A DNA stretch of 64,000 nucleotides, from the NCBI RefSeq assembly GCF_017912555.1, contig NZ_JAERSD010000018.1, forward strand, positions 24,841 to 88,840. Reading direction: 5' to 3'. Below, piece by piece: positions 26,276 through 34,374 of this stretch (its first letter is position 1; each line of letters starts with the position of its first letter). Below the pieces are notes generated by a model that saw only the letters and a list, made by a program, of their open reading frames with translations, searched no databases and was not told the origin of the DNA. The position numbers were made by a program, and so were the translations under genes. The DNA comes from Bacillus sp. REN3. GTDB taxonomy: Bacteria; Bacillota; Bacilli; Bacillales; Cytobacillaceae.

Positions 26276-27412
26276 CTATATAATCCCTTTGGCATTCAGC
26301 CAGTATAGCTCATTGTATACTGCCTTGAACCAGTGCAGCAGGTCGGAAGTCGCTGCTGGCTGTGGAGGATTGTTGTAATCAAATGTGATCATGCTTGCAT
26401 CCTCAAGGCTGTTCTCCAGGAAACAAGCAACCTTTCCATTGTAAACTGCTGTTTCAGGACGTCCGCTGATCCGGCTTATGATGTTCGCCACAAGGGATTC
26501 GGATTGGTAATGGGCAGTGGAACCAGCCTTGCTGATTGGCAGGTTCGTCGCATCGCCGATAACGTACACATCATCCTGTCCATTCATCTTCAATGTCGTA
26601 CGGTTTGTTGGAATAAAGCCAGACTCATCCCCAATGCCGGAATCGATCACCGCTTTTGCGCCAGTATGGGCAGGTACTGTGATAAGCAGATCATACTCAT
26701 GCTCCTGTCCATCCATTGTAATCGCAACCTTGCGTTCAGGATCTACCTCTTCCAGATTGAAGAAGGTTTCGTATTTAATATCTCTTTTGTCAAACTCTGG
26801 CTGAGCCCATTCAGCAACCGGAACAAGTGAATGGATCCTGCCAATCGGATACGCATATTTTATTTCGATATCCTTCCGCCGCCCATTTTTCCTGAAATAA
26901 TCATCAAGCATCAAAGCAAGCTCCAGTGGAGCCGCGGGACATTTGTGCGGGACATCGATCGTGATCAGGATCCTGCCCTTTTCCATTTCCGCAAGGGCAT
27001 CGCGGAGACGTTCAGCCCCCTCCATCGTATAAAAATTATGGGCTCCATCTTTCAGCCCGGGGACACTGTCAAAATCAGGATGGGATCCAGTCGCTATCAC
27101 AAGGTAATCATACTGGTATTGCTTGCTGCCCTTGACCATTTTCTTTTCGACATCCACATGTTCAATATCATCGTACACAAGATTTACATGCCTATGGACG
27201 AGTGAATCCTGTTTTCTTATAAAGTGCTCGGATGGTTTTTCATTGAATGTGATGAACAGGTAGCCCGGCTGATAGATATGCTTTTCCGTATTGGAAATCA
27301 ACGTGATCTCTACTTCCCGTTTTTTGACCTGTTCACCAAGCTGCCGGGCTAACTTATTGGCAACCATCGTGCCTGCACTGCCGGCACCCAGGATTACAAT
27401 TTTCTTCGTCAT
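26276..27412 (-). CDS. Sulfide:quinone oxidoreductase-like flavoprotein
   Basis: FAD-dependent enzyme expected to oxidise sulfide and pass electrons to quinone at the membrane. 378 residues: N-terminal FAD motif VILGAGSAGTMVANKLA, second FAD segment DDVYVIGDATNLP, and the redox cysteine block DVPHKCPAAPLE (about residue 160). Start ATG 27412; the GTG at 27421 lies in the ribosome site. Neighbouring TusA and DsrE proteins support a sulfide/persulfide role. Confidence 0.88.
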   Translation of the reverse strand: MTKKIVILGAGSAGTMVANKLARQLGEQVKKREVEITLISNTEKHIYQPGYLFITFNEKPSEHFIRKQDSLVHRHVNLVYDDIEHVDVEKKMVKGSKQYQYDYLVIATGSHPDFDSVPGLKDGAHNFYTMEGAERLRDALAEMEKGRILITIDVPHKCPAAPLELALMLDDYFRKNGRRKDIEIKYAYPIGRIHSLVPVAEWAQPEFDKRDIKYETFFNLEEVDPERKVAITMDGQEHEYDLLITVPAHTGAKAVIDSGIGDESGFIPTNRTTLKMNGQDDVYVIGDATNLPISKAGSTAHYQSESLVANIISRISGRPETAVYNGKVACFLENSLEDASMITFDYNNPPQPAATSDLLHWFKAVYNELYWLNAKGII

Positions 27413-27456
27413 TTGAACCACACCTCTTTTATGGAATCCTTGTTTGGAAAATTACT

Positions 27457-27696
27457 CTACTTAACTTTCCTGACTGCGATTCTGAATTCTTCCCCTTCAC
27501 TTTCTGTGTAAACAATCTCGTGACCCATTTTGTTCACCCACTCAGGAATATCCACTGCGGAACCCTTATCGGTGGAAAGGACTTCAACTACCTCGCCAAC
27601 CTGCGCTGTCTTGATTCCCTTTACAAGCTCCATTAAAGGTCCTGGGCAATAAGCTCCTCTGGCATCAATTGATTTGTTCACAGTTACTTCACTCAT
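27457..27696 (-). CDS. TusA-family sulfur carrier
   Basis: 79-residue sulfurtransferase/carrier with the active cysteine in the CPGP motif (RGAYCPGPLMEL) and the usual VEVLSTDKGSAVDIPEW strand-helix. It would pass persulfide sulfur between partners. Between the DsrE-like and SQR-like genes. Confidence 0.93.
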   Translation of the reverse strand: MSEVTVNKSIDARGAYCPGPLMELVKGIKTAQVGEVVEVLSTDKGSAVDIPEWVNKMGHEIVYTESEGEEFRIAVRKVK

Positions 27697-27869
27697 TGTT
27701 TTTTCCTCCCGTTCAATATATTAGTGATAAAAGTTATCCGGTTGTTTTCGCAAACATTGCCGCTGTTTAAGAGGCGTTGGTTTTTGGCTGCAGGAACTTT
27801 CCGTTTCCTTTTAGGAAGGAAAACGGAGCCTGGCTTGCAAGCCCCTCCACTTTCTCCTTTTCCGCTCTT

Positions 27870-28271
27870 TTACATTGTTACGACTGTAGCTCCCTGGGTC
27901 ATGCCTAGGAACTTCGTCACTCCAATCACTCCGTCAAACACATCGATCATGTCCTCTTCTTTCCAATCCATAATGTCCATAGCGAGAGCGCATCCGTAAA
28001 TATTAAGCTCCCCGTTTTCTTTCCCTTCCTTCAGAAGGTCATCGAACAAAGGAATTTTCTTCGCCAGCATTTGCTTGCCGATTGTCCCGGTAACGAAGTC
28101 CCCGTTTTCAAAGTTGTCTTTCCTGAAAGACTTCAGGGCATTCATCGTGACAAAAACATTCACTGTCATTCCTGTCATGGATGCAACGGATCCGACGAGT
28201 GAGCCAGCATGCAGCTTTTCAAGGTCCTCCGATAATAAAATGATCGCTAAGGATGGTGCTTGCTGTTCCAT
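27870..28271 (-). CDS. DsrE/DsrF-family protein
   Basis: 133 residues of the DsrE-like sulfur-relay fold: SLAIILLSEDLEKLHAGSLVGSVA, MNALKSFRKDNF and a conserved cysteine in LNIYGCALAMDIMDW (about residue 95) that could carry sulfur. Start ATG 28271 after AAGGAGG. First gene of the DsrE-TusA-SQR-DUF1641 operon; 173 bases separate it from tusA. Confidence 0.88.
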   Translation of the reverse strand: MEQQAPSLAIILLSEDLEKLHAGSLVGSVASMTGMTVNVFVTMNALKSFRKDNFENGDFVTGTIGKQMLAKKIPLFDDLLKEGKENGELNIYGCALAMDIMDWKEEDMIDVFDGVIGVTKFLGMTQGATVVTM

Positions 28272-28318
28272 AATTTATTTCCTCCTTGAATCGTCTTTAT
28301 TATTTATCTTACATCGTT

Positions 28319-28348
28319 ATTATACCCATACCCCTATGACTATGTCTG
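28319..28348 (-). promoter_or_regulatory. Promoter of the sulfide operon with C-rich operator-like tract
   Basis: On the minus strand a TATAAT -10 (28319-28324) lies 18 bases from a CAGACA -35-like box. The spacer reads ATAGGGGTATGGGTAT, a G-tract pattern reminiscent of CsoR/CstR-type operators, which control such genes in other Firmicutes. The repressor link is inferred. Confidence 0.45.
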
Positions 28349-28538
28349 TTTCTTTTGTGTGAACGTTTTTCATCTAAAAAGTGACAAAACAAGCCATCCA
28401 TAGGAGGAACTCCGCAAGCTTAACTTGAAGCAATCAAAAAAATTTCCAAAATAAATATTTGCCTGGACAGACACAAACAGCCTCAACAGTTCATAGGAAT
28501 TTAGTATAGGCGGAAGCCTACGAACGGGGGTGGAAAAC

Positions 28539-28952
28539 ATGTCCGGCATTCTTACAGCGTTAGGATATCTAGTGAAAGAAGTTATCCTTCTTGTTTCATA
28601 TGTAAAAAACAATGCATTTCCTCAACCGTTATCTGCTGCTGATGAACGAAAATATTTAAGGTTGATGGCAAATGGCGATCCGCATGCAAGAAACATGCTG
28701 ATTGAACACAATTTGAGGCTCGTTGCCCATATCGTCAAAAAATTCGAGAACACGGGAGAGGATTCGGAGGATTTGATTTCCATCGGTACCATCGGGCTGA
28801 TCAAAGCGATTGAAAGCTATTCCGAAGGAAAAGGAACGAAGCTTGCGACCTATGCTGCCCGCTGTATCGAGAATGAAATTGTAAAGTCAATAGTGTTGCG
28901 TATCACTTCGAAACAATCATTTCAAAAATATTTCCTCTTAACGTCACAATAA
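28539..28952 (+). CDS. sigK: Pro-sigma-K, N-terminal half (interrupted sigK)
   Basis: Mother-cell sigma factor of late sporulation. Residues 1-112 are encoded before the crossover: a 20-residue pro-sequence ending LVS before [11 protein letters not shown], the SpoIVFB cleavage site, then sigma region 2 with [18 protein letters not shown] and [16 protein letters not shown], to AARCIEN. After the core GAAAT at 28875 the frame reads element sequence (about 25 alien residues) to a stop at 28952. The start is ATG 28539 (GGGGGTGG upstream), not GTG 28530, because it gives exactly the 20-residue pro-peptide. Joined to 35381-35767 it gives 240 residues. Confidence 0.96.
   Translation: MSGILTALGYLVKEVILLVSYVKNNAFPQPLSAADERKYLRLMANGDPHARNMLIEHNLRLVAHIVKKFENTGEDSEDLISIGTIGLIKAIESYSEGKGTKLATYAARCIENEIVKSIVLRITSKQSFQKYFLLTSQ
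28859..28899 (+). repeat. Left attachment site of the sigK element
   Basis: sigK sequence to GAGAAT, then the core GAAAT (28875-28879), then the inner arm ATTGTAAAGTCAATAGTGT (28878-28896). The inner arm is an imperfect inverted copy (15 of 19) of the arm at the right end. Confidence 0.8.
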
Positions 28953-29018
28953 CCGTTTTCACACAACACATTTATTTGTGAAGCAACCACGAAATTGAAA
29001 ACGGGAGGGACGACACCA

Positions 29019-29192
29019 ATGAGTAAAAAAGGTTATATCTCCGCAAGTAAATTTCATTCCGAATTCATAAGAAGCGACGCAACCGACCGACTAATTGCTA
29101 ATTGCTATAACGCAATTAAAGAAAAAATTAGAAGGGAACGACGGAACAATGATTGCACTATACGCACGGGTATCAACAGAAGAACAAGCTAA
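29019..29192 (+). CDS. Small hypothetical protein overlapping the recombinase start
   Basis: 57 residues, basic (KEKIRRERRNNDC), starting at ATG 29019 behind a strong GGGAGGG site. Its last 44 bases overlap the start of the recombinase gene in another frame, so it could be a coupled leader or a small accessory protein. I know no family. It may only help translation of the recombinase. Confidence 0.5.
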   Translation: MSKKGYISASKFHSEFIRSDATDRLIANCYNAIKEKIRRERRNNDCTIRTGINRRTS

Positions 29193-30675
29193 AAGCGGAT
29201 CTTCACTTCAAGACCAAATTCGCCAATGCCGTGAAAAGGCGGGCAAAAATGCGGAATGTATTGAATACGTGGACGACGGCTATTCGGGGGGATTCCTTGA
29301 ACGTCCGGCACTTTCAAAATTACGGAATGACCTTCGGGAAGGACTAATTGACAAAGTTATCGTCTATGACCCCGACCGTTTATCACGGAAACTTGCGAAT
29401 CAATTGATTGTTACGGAAGAAATCGAAAAACGAGCAAAATTAATCTTCGTCAATTCAGAATACAAGAATACACCCGAAGGAATTTTGTTCTATCAAATGC
29501 GTGGGGCATTCTCGGAATTCGAAAAGGCGAAAATCAAAGAACGTATGACCAACGGAAGACGTGCAAAGGCTCGAAAGAACAAAGTCGTCAAAGACGTCAA
29601 AGTTTATGGATACAAGTTCAACAAGGAATCGCAAGAACTTGAAATATATGAACCCGAAGCAAAGATTGTTCGATTGATTTTCGAACTATTTACCGACCCA
29701 CGGGGGCGGGTACAGGGTATAAATGGAATCGCCCACTATTTGACCGACAAAGGAATTCCGACCAAAAAACGAAAAGGCGTTTGGCATAGGCAAGTAGTCC
29801 GCCAGATTCTTATGAATGAAACCTACACGGGTGTATTCTATCACAACAAATGGAATACGGAAGGAATGCTTGTCAACAAATACAAGGATTCAGACGACGA
29901 AAAGGTTTCAATGACCTTACGACCTAAAGAAGAATGGATTCCCGTCGAAGTTCCAGTGATTATCGAAAAGGAAACATTCAAGTTTGCCCAAAAGTTGTTG
30001 AAGGAATCCCGACGTCGTTGGGCTGGTACTTCAAAGAACAAATATCTTCTTTCGGGATTGGTTCGTTGCGGCGATTGTGGCAATACCATGACGGGGCGAC
30101 GGGCGAAGAATTGGGGAACTTATGTCTTTGAATATTCCGACGTCAAGAATACCGCAGGGGCGAAGCATAAGGGTTGTGGAAATCGGGTAAAATGCGAAGA
30201 CCTTGACGCTTATGTATGGAATCATTTTGTCAATGTCATTACAACCGAAGGGGAATCGGCATATTCCGAAGTTGCGGCAACAACCGAATCCCAGGATTCA
30301 ATTTCATTCGAAGAATCGGAATTGCAACGCATTGAATCGGAACTCGTTCGCATTAAATCGGGGCGGAAACGTCTTCTCGACTTTTTGACGAACAATGCCG
30401 ATATTGTGGACGAAGAAGATATTCGCAACCAATTGAAAGAGTTAAAAGAAAAAGAAGATCACTTGTTGAAGTTGAAGGAAGAAACCGCTGCATTGATTGA
30501 AGAACGGAAAAATAACGAAGTCAACGACGAAATTCGGGCAAAGGCGGTTGAACGATATTTTGAAAACGAAAATCCCGAATCTATGTCGATTGAAGAAAAA
30601 CAAGAATTACTTCGAATGTTATATCGGGAAATTCGTGTATATTCAAACGGAAAAATTGACTTCATTTCATTGTAG
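29149..30675 (+). CDS. spoIVCA: SpoIVCA-type large serine recombinase
   Basis: Site-specific recombinase that excises the element in the mother cell to rebuild sigK. 508 residues: resolvase domain with catalytic Ser9 in YARVSTEEQ, GYSGGFLERPAL, and the arginine motif YDPDRLSRK; recombinase domain with NGIAHYLTDKGIPTKK and WHRQVVRQILMNETYTG; zinc ribbon CGDCGNTMTG with later cysteines; coiled coil and C-terminal helix. It resembles B. subtilis SpoIVCA along its length. Start ATG 29149 matches that protein's MIAIYVRVS; an in-frame ATG at 29095 would add 18 residues. Confidence 0.93.
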   Translation: MIALYARVSTEEQAKSGSSLQDQIRQCREKAGKNAECIEYVDDGYSGGFLERPALSKLRNDLREGLIDKVIVYDPDRLSRKLANQLIVTEEIEKRAKLIFVNSEYKNTPEGILFYQMRGAFSEFEKAKIKERMTNGRRAKARKNKVVKDVKVYGYKFNKESQELEIYEPEAKIVRLIFELFTDPRGRVQGINGIAHYLTDKGIPTKKRKGVWHRQVVRQILMNETYTGVFYHNKWNTEGMLVNKYKDSDDEKVSMTLRPKEEWIPVEVPVIIEKETFKFAQKLLKESRRRWAGTSKNKYLLSGLVRCGDCGNTMTGRRAKNWGTYVFEYSDVKNTAGAKHKGCGNRVKCEDLDAYVWNHFVNVITTEGESAYSEVAATTESQDSISFEESELQRIESELVRIKSGRKRLLDFLTNNADIVDEEDIRNQLKELKEKEDHLLKLKEETAALIEERKNNEVNDEIRAKAVERYFENENPESMSIEEKQELLRMLYREIRVYSNGKIDFISL

Positions 30676-30704
30676 GACGTTCCAAGGGCGGAGCGTCTTT
30701 TCTT
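30672..30704 (+). terminator. Terminator after the recombinase gene
   Basis: GGACGTTCC pairs with GGAGCGTC around a short loop, then a T-rich run; it overlaps the stop codon. Confidence 0.75.
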
Positions 30705-30736
30705 TCGAACAAAAAACCACATTTCGACGGTTCAAA

Positions 30737-30831
30737 ATGAAGTAAGCACTCCTTTAATTAAATTAGGAGTACCACTTCAAAGTAAAGTTCATTTTTTATG
30801 GGAGTAACCTACTCCTTTTTAGTTGGCATTT
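30737..30831. repeat. Cluster of inverted repeats between recombinase and mer genes
   Basis: ACTCC-TTTAATTAAA-TTAGGAGT, then ACTTCAAAGT and GGAGTAACCTACTCC form short nested inverted repeats. They may end minus-strand transcripts of the merR pair. Confidence 0.45.
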
Positions 30832-30832
30832 G

Positions 30833-31033
30833 TCAGCCGCCTTCAATACAGGTAACGGAGGAACTTCCAACAGCTGTATTTAATTCAGCAAGAAGTCCCA
30901 AAAGAATCTCAGAATCAACATTACTTTCTAATGCTTTATCTGTTATTGGTACATTAAATTTCGCAAAAATAGGTATCGTAATTTCCCAGACGTCAATTAT
31001 TGCTTTTGGAGACATATTTGATTGTATGACCAT
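30833..31033 (-). CDS. Small protein cotranscribed with merR
   Basis: 66 residues (IPIFAKFNVPITDKALESNV, ending SSSVTCIEGG) with a single cysteine near the C terminus. Start ATG 31033 after GGGGGG. It follows merR by 31 bases, so it is under the mercury promoter. I believe similar short proteins occur in some Gram-positive mer operons, but I cannot confirm it; function unknown. Confidence 0.6.
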   Translation of the reverse strand: MVIQSNMSPKAIIDVWEITIPIFAKFNVPITDKALESNVDSEILLGLLAELNTAVGSSSVTCIEGG

Positions 31034-31064
31034 ATTAACCCCCCATTTCTGTTATTTACTACAT

Positions 31065-31457
31065 TCAATCATCTAGCGTTTCAATTATTGGGCATTCGTA
31101 TATAGCTTTATTGTCGGGGCAACATTCCTCTAACTTTAGCAGCATTTGTTCAATTCTTTTTAAATCCCCAATTTTCGCTCGTACTTCCGCAATTTTATCG
31201 ACAACAAAGCTATACATATCAAGGCATCGTTCATCATCTTTATCTACAACCCCAAGTAATTTAGAAATCTCGCTTAAAGTAAATCCTAGTTCTTGAAACC
31301 TCTTGATAAATTTTATACGCTTAACACTTTCCTCCGTAAACATCCTATAACCAGCATTGGTTCGAGGAGTATTTTTAAGCAAACCTACTCTTTCGTAATA
31401 TCTTACTGTTTCTTTATTGATACCGCAATTTTTAGCAAGCTCACCAATCCCATACAT
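31065..31457 (-). CDS. merR: Mercury-responsive regulator MerR
   Basis: Hg(II)-sensing activator/repressor of the MerR family. 130 residues: N-terminal winged helix YGIGELAKNCGINKETVRYYE, dimerisation helix, and the three mercury-binding cysteines of the family (C in DERCLDM; C in ECCPDNK; C in IYECPIIET). It matches the MerR of Gram-positive mer operons over its whole length. Start ATG 31457 after GGGGTGAT. No merA, merT or merP follows; only one small gene is left in its transcript. Confidence 0.92.
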   Translation of the reverse strand: MYGIGELAKNCGINKETVRYYERVGLLKNTPRTNAGYRMFTEESVKRIKFIKRFQELGFTLSEISKLLGVVDKDDERCLDMYSFVVDKIAEVRAKIGDLKRIEQMLLKLEECCPDNKAIYECPIIETLDD

Positions 31458-31474
31458 AATATCACCCCATACAA

Positions 31475-31506
31475 ATTATAAAGCCTGTACCATAGTACAG
31501 TGTAAA
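31475..31506 (-). promoter_or_regulatory. MerR-type operator-promoter
   Basis: On the minus strand -35 TTTACA (31501-31506) and -10 TATAAT (31475-31480) are 20 bases apart, the overlong spacing that MerR regulators need. The spacer holds a perfect dyad CTGTAC-TATG-GTACAG (31485-31500). Confidence 0.9.
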
Positions 31507-32437
31507 GAAAATTTTAATATTTTTCATTACTAGCTACCGTTAGTTGAAGAAGAATTGACTTTTACCACACTGGATTTCATTTCATATTTTTGTAATATCA
31601 TAACAAGATACTCGCCTACGTTTGGTCATTCACTTTTGAAGGACGTTCCCTGACGTGTAGTGACCCGATATTTCAAAATTGTTGTGTATATTCTGAATGC
31701 GTCTTCTTCCGCCGAAATGCCCCCCCCCGTCCCCCCGTGGGTGGGGTCGAATATTTCGTCCGTTTCTTCGTTTACTTGCGTGTGTGTTGCGATTGAATCA
31801 TTCCGAATGGTTATTCATGAATTAAATGTCGTTCACCATAAGGCTATGTACGGTCTTGCAATGAAATAGCAAGCGATGTATAAACATACGGAAGACAACC
31901 CGTCATTACAATTACTATCTTATGGACAAACCTATTGCTATTCGTCATATAATAGGCAATATAGGACGAATTGAAATATACAAGACCGCACGAACCCGTA
32001 TTCTTTCGTTGGTGATTCGTCGTGTTTGATTCGTTGGGATATCCGATTCGTCGTCTTTGGAGTTTCGAACAATTATATCGAAGTCAATTTCCGCTTATGT
32101 CCTATTGTACCGCAACAAAAACGCTGGAATCCCTTGCGACTGCAAACGTTGGGGCAATTCCTTTCGATGAAAAAAAACGGACAAAACGGAACATATATTG
32201 CATGGAAAGCGAGGATTTCAAGAAACCGTTGAACGTGCAATAAACGTGCAATGATATAACGCCAATGTCACTTTTGGTATTCGTGTGACATAACGAAAGA
32301 CCGTTTAATCCCTTACGCATCAACACTTTACCACAATAAAGAGACAAAGTGATATTTCTATAATCGGACATATAACGACAGGCTTGCGGGTGTTTTATGT
32401 AATAGGGAACGTATTCTTGTGCGTTCCCAAGTTCGAC
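31507..32437. other. Gene-empty part of the sigK element
   Basis: About 930 bases with no believable gene on either strand. It holds a C-rich run (about 31721-31745), three copies of GATTCGT(C/T)G at 32014, 32028 and 32045, two tandem AACGTGCAAT copies (32232-32241 and 32243-32252), and a GGGAACG/CGTTCCC hairpin (32405-32428) after the HNH gene. Possibly a former replication or control region; inference only. Confidence 0.5.
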
Positions 32438-33082
32438 CTATGCGTGACCTTTCGATTTCAACCAATTCATTCGTATTTGTTCCAATCGCTTTAATTCCGC
32501 CTTGACCGCTTTGACGTATGCTGCACGGGCTTCTGATTCTGTTTCAAACGTTCCAATATGCTTTCCACAAACTCCAACCTGGTATTTACCGCTTGACGTC
32601 TTCGTAAATCCTTTTGCATGGTTCAATTTATATTTCAAACAATTCTCACGGTCGGTAACCACTTCAAGGTTTTCGTCCCGATTATCAAGAGTTTGTTCGT
32701 TTTTATGATTGACTTGAATTGACATTCCCGTTTCTTCGAAAAATCCGTTGTATTTGGCAAGTTCCTGACGCATGATGAATCTATGCAATTGTTCCTTTCT
32801 TCGAATTCCTTTCCCAACGGCGATATTTGCGTAAATTCCATTGTTCCCTAAGAAAGCGGCGACTTTTCCTTTCTGCAATACTTCCGACAATCTATGCTTC
32901 GAAATTAGTGTTTCCCGCCCGTCCTTCAAGAATATTGTGACACTTCGGTCGTCGTTGAACTTGAAGTCATTGAATCGGCGACAACCGTGCAAACCGTTCT
33001 TTCTCTTAATATAATTCAACAATTTGACCTCGTTTTCATTTATTGGTTCAAATCTAATATTTCCATCAGCTTCAACAAACAT
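32438..33082 (-). CDS. HNH endonuclease with AP2 domain
   Basis: 214 residues. Middle part has the HNH_3-type motif: HRFIMRQELA, then VNHKN, TLDNRDENLEVVT and N further on (about 110-160). The C-terminal part TSSGKYQVGV..HIGTFETESEARAAY is an AP2-like DNA-binding domain. Such proteins are homing-type nucleases common in phages. Start ATG 33082 after GGAGG. Last gene of the element's minus-strand block, 76 bases after its upstream neighbour. Whether it is active or a passenger is unknown. Confidence 0.85.
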   Translation of the reverse strand: MFVEADGNIRFEPINENEVKLLNYIKRKNGLHGCRRFNDFKFNDDRSVTIFLKDGRETLISKHRLSEVLQKGKVAAFLGNNGIYANIAVGKGIRRKEQLHRFIMRQELAKYNGFFEETGMSIQVNHKNEQTLDNRDENLEVVTDRENCLKYKLNHAKGFTKTSSGKYQVGVCGKHIGTFETESEARAAYVKAVKAELKRLEQIRMNWLKSKGHA

Positions 33083-33158
33083 ATTGATGACCTCCTATCC
33101 CAAGTTCGTTTTGGTGTGTTCATTTTGACCAATCAAAAAGACGCCCCGAAGGACGTCC

Positions 33159-33422
33159 TTACTTCTTTAATTCGATTGTTGTTAATTCTCCACTTTTTTC
33201 ACGTTCCTTCTGCTGGCGGATCTGCTCGTCGTACATTCCAATTGCAATTAAACAAATTGGTGGAAGATTGTGTCCTTCATTAAGCAATTTACGCCAATAC
33301 TCAATTTGCTCGACGTTATGCTTTTCATTTTTCTTAGCTTCCTCGACTATCTTCTTTGACTTCGGACTTTCCGCATAACCTTTCGCAATTTCTTCTAATG
33401 CTTTACGTTGTGAATATGCCAT
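33159..33422 (-). CDS. Hypothetical protein of the sigK element
   Basis: 87 residues, charged and helical (SQRKALEEIAKGYAESPKSKK, LPPICLIAIGMYDEQIRQQKE). No family recognised. Start ATG 33422 is one base from the stop of the HTH gene before it, so it is part of the same transcript. Confidence 0.6.
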   Translation of the reverse strand: MAYSQRKALEEIAKGYAESPKSKKIVEEAKKNEKHNVEQIEYWRKLLNEGHNLPPICLIAIGMYDEQIRQQKEREKSGELTTIELKK

Positions 33423-33423
33423 A

Positions 33424-33630
33424 TTAATTCAACCCCCTTTTATATCTTTCAAGACGTTCCTTTGCCCGTTCCAATCCCTTAGGTCGTGCGATACGGACTT
33501 CGGTTGTAGATACGCCAACTTCTTTCGCAATATCTTCAAGCGACTTGCGTTCGCGTTTCATGCGAAGAATCATATCAAGCGTTTTAACTTCATATTCCGT
33601 CTGTTTCACTAACATTTCGAGTGCCGTCAT
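33424..33630 (-). CDS. Small helix-turn-helix protein
   Basis: 68 residues with a helix-turn-helix-like segment (SLEDIAKEVGVSTTEVRIARPKG, about 30-52), similar in form to sigma region 4 or phage regulators. Its ATG overlaps the TGA of the upstream 28-residue peptide (ATGA), a sign of coupling. Target unknown. Confidence 0.65.
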   Translation of the reverse strand: MTALEMLVKQTEYEVKTLDMILRMKRERKSLEDIAKEVGVSTTEVRIARPKGLERAKERLERYKRGLN

Positions 33631-33713
33631 TCCGATACACCACCAAAATGTTTTTCAATTATGACCAATGACCAAACTGCAATCAAGAAATGAATCATTG
33701 CAAGAACATTCAT
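33627..33713 (-). CDS. 28-residue single-pass membrane peptide
   Basis: Translation MNVLAMIHFLIAVWSLVIIE followed by KHFGGVSE: one hydrophobic helix and a short tail. Start ATG 33713 lies two bases after the stop of the coiled-coil gene, with GGTGAAG upstream, and the stop overlaps the next start by ATGA. The tight packing suggests a real small gene. Function unknown. Confidence 0.55.
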   Translation of the reverse strand: MNVLAMIHFLIAVWSLVIIEKHFGGVSE

Positions 33714-33715
33714 AA

Positions 33716-34312
33716 TTACTTCACCCAAGCGGGAACACGACCGCTGGAATACGTTTTTTCTTGTGTTTCAGTCTTTAATCCAAGACAAAATTCTTCGGGA
33801 GTATAATCCTTTGGTGAATAGACTTTTCGTTCATTAATAGTTCGACCATACTTATCGGTAGGAATCCCTAAGTCAAACATTGTTTTGTTGTATTCTTGAT
33901 TTACATTCCCGATTTCGTTCTTAATTTGACCAAGTTCCGCTAATTGCTTCAATAATTCATTTCTTGCAGCAATCACGGATTCAACCTTATTGTCATATCG
34001 GGATTGGATTTCCTTCAACCGTTTTTCACGGTGTTCTTTTGCGAACGGAACAAACTTTTCAACCGCTAATTTTTTGCGTACTGCATAGGCACGTTGAAGA
34101 AGTTCGGTTGTTTCGGCAAGTTCAGATTTCTTATCGTTCAACAATACCTTTGCTTGTTCAACGTCGGATTCAGAAACAATCCCTAAAAGTAATTGTTCGG
34201 TTGAATCTTCGATTGCTTGCGTTAATTCAATTACTTGATTCGTCAATTCGTCTTGCTTGTTTTCCAATTCTTGAATTTTAGACTTGACCGCTTCCAATTG
34301 TTGCTTTGACAT
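33716..34312 (-). CDS. Coiled-coil protein of the sigK element
   Basis: 198 residues. The first 150 are a long coiled coil (LEAVKSKIQELENKQDELTNQVIEL and following heptads); the tail has INERKVYSPKDYTPEEF. It resembles small phage scaffolding- or head-associated proteins in form, but no family is recognised. Start ATG 34312 after a GGGGGGA site; second gene of the minus-strand block. Confidence 0.6.
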   Translation of the reverse strand: MSKQQLEAVKSKIQELENKQDELTNQVIELTQAIEDSTEQLLLGIVSESDVEQAKVLLNDKKSELAETTELLQRAYAVRKKLAVEKFVPFAKEHREKRLKEIQSRYDNKVESVIAARNELLKQLAELGQIKNEIGNVNQEYNKTMFDLGIPTDKYGRTINERKVYSPKDYTPEEFCLGLKTETQEKTYSSGRVPAWVK

Positions 34313-34374
34313 AAATCAACTCCCCCCTTTTTACCGCAACACAATGTTGCGTTTGAATTTTCAATTTGATTTTT

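Noticed and set aside
28370..28538. Sigma-E promoter before sigK
   Set aside because: No pair of boxes with proper spacing to the CATA-type -10 could be fixed, so none is claimed.
31719..31745. C-rich run as a possible sequencing artefact or phase-variable tract
   Set aside because: It is not in a gene, so slippage would have no clear effect; kept only as a note in the empty region.
32102..32371. 89-codon minus-strand frame in the sigK element
   Set aside because: No ribosome site, odd composition and no family; the tandem repeats pass through it.
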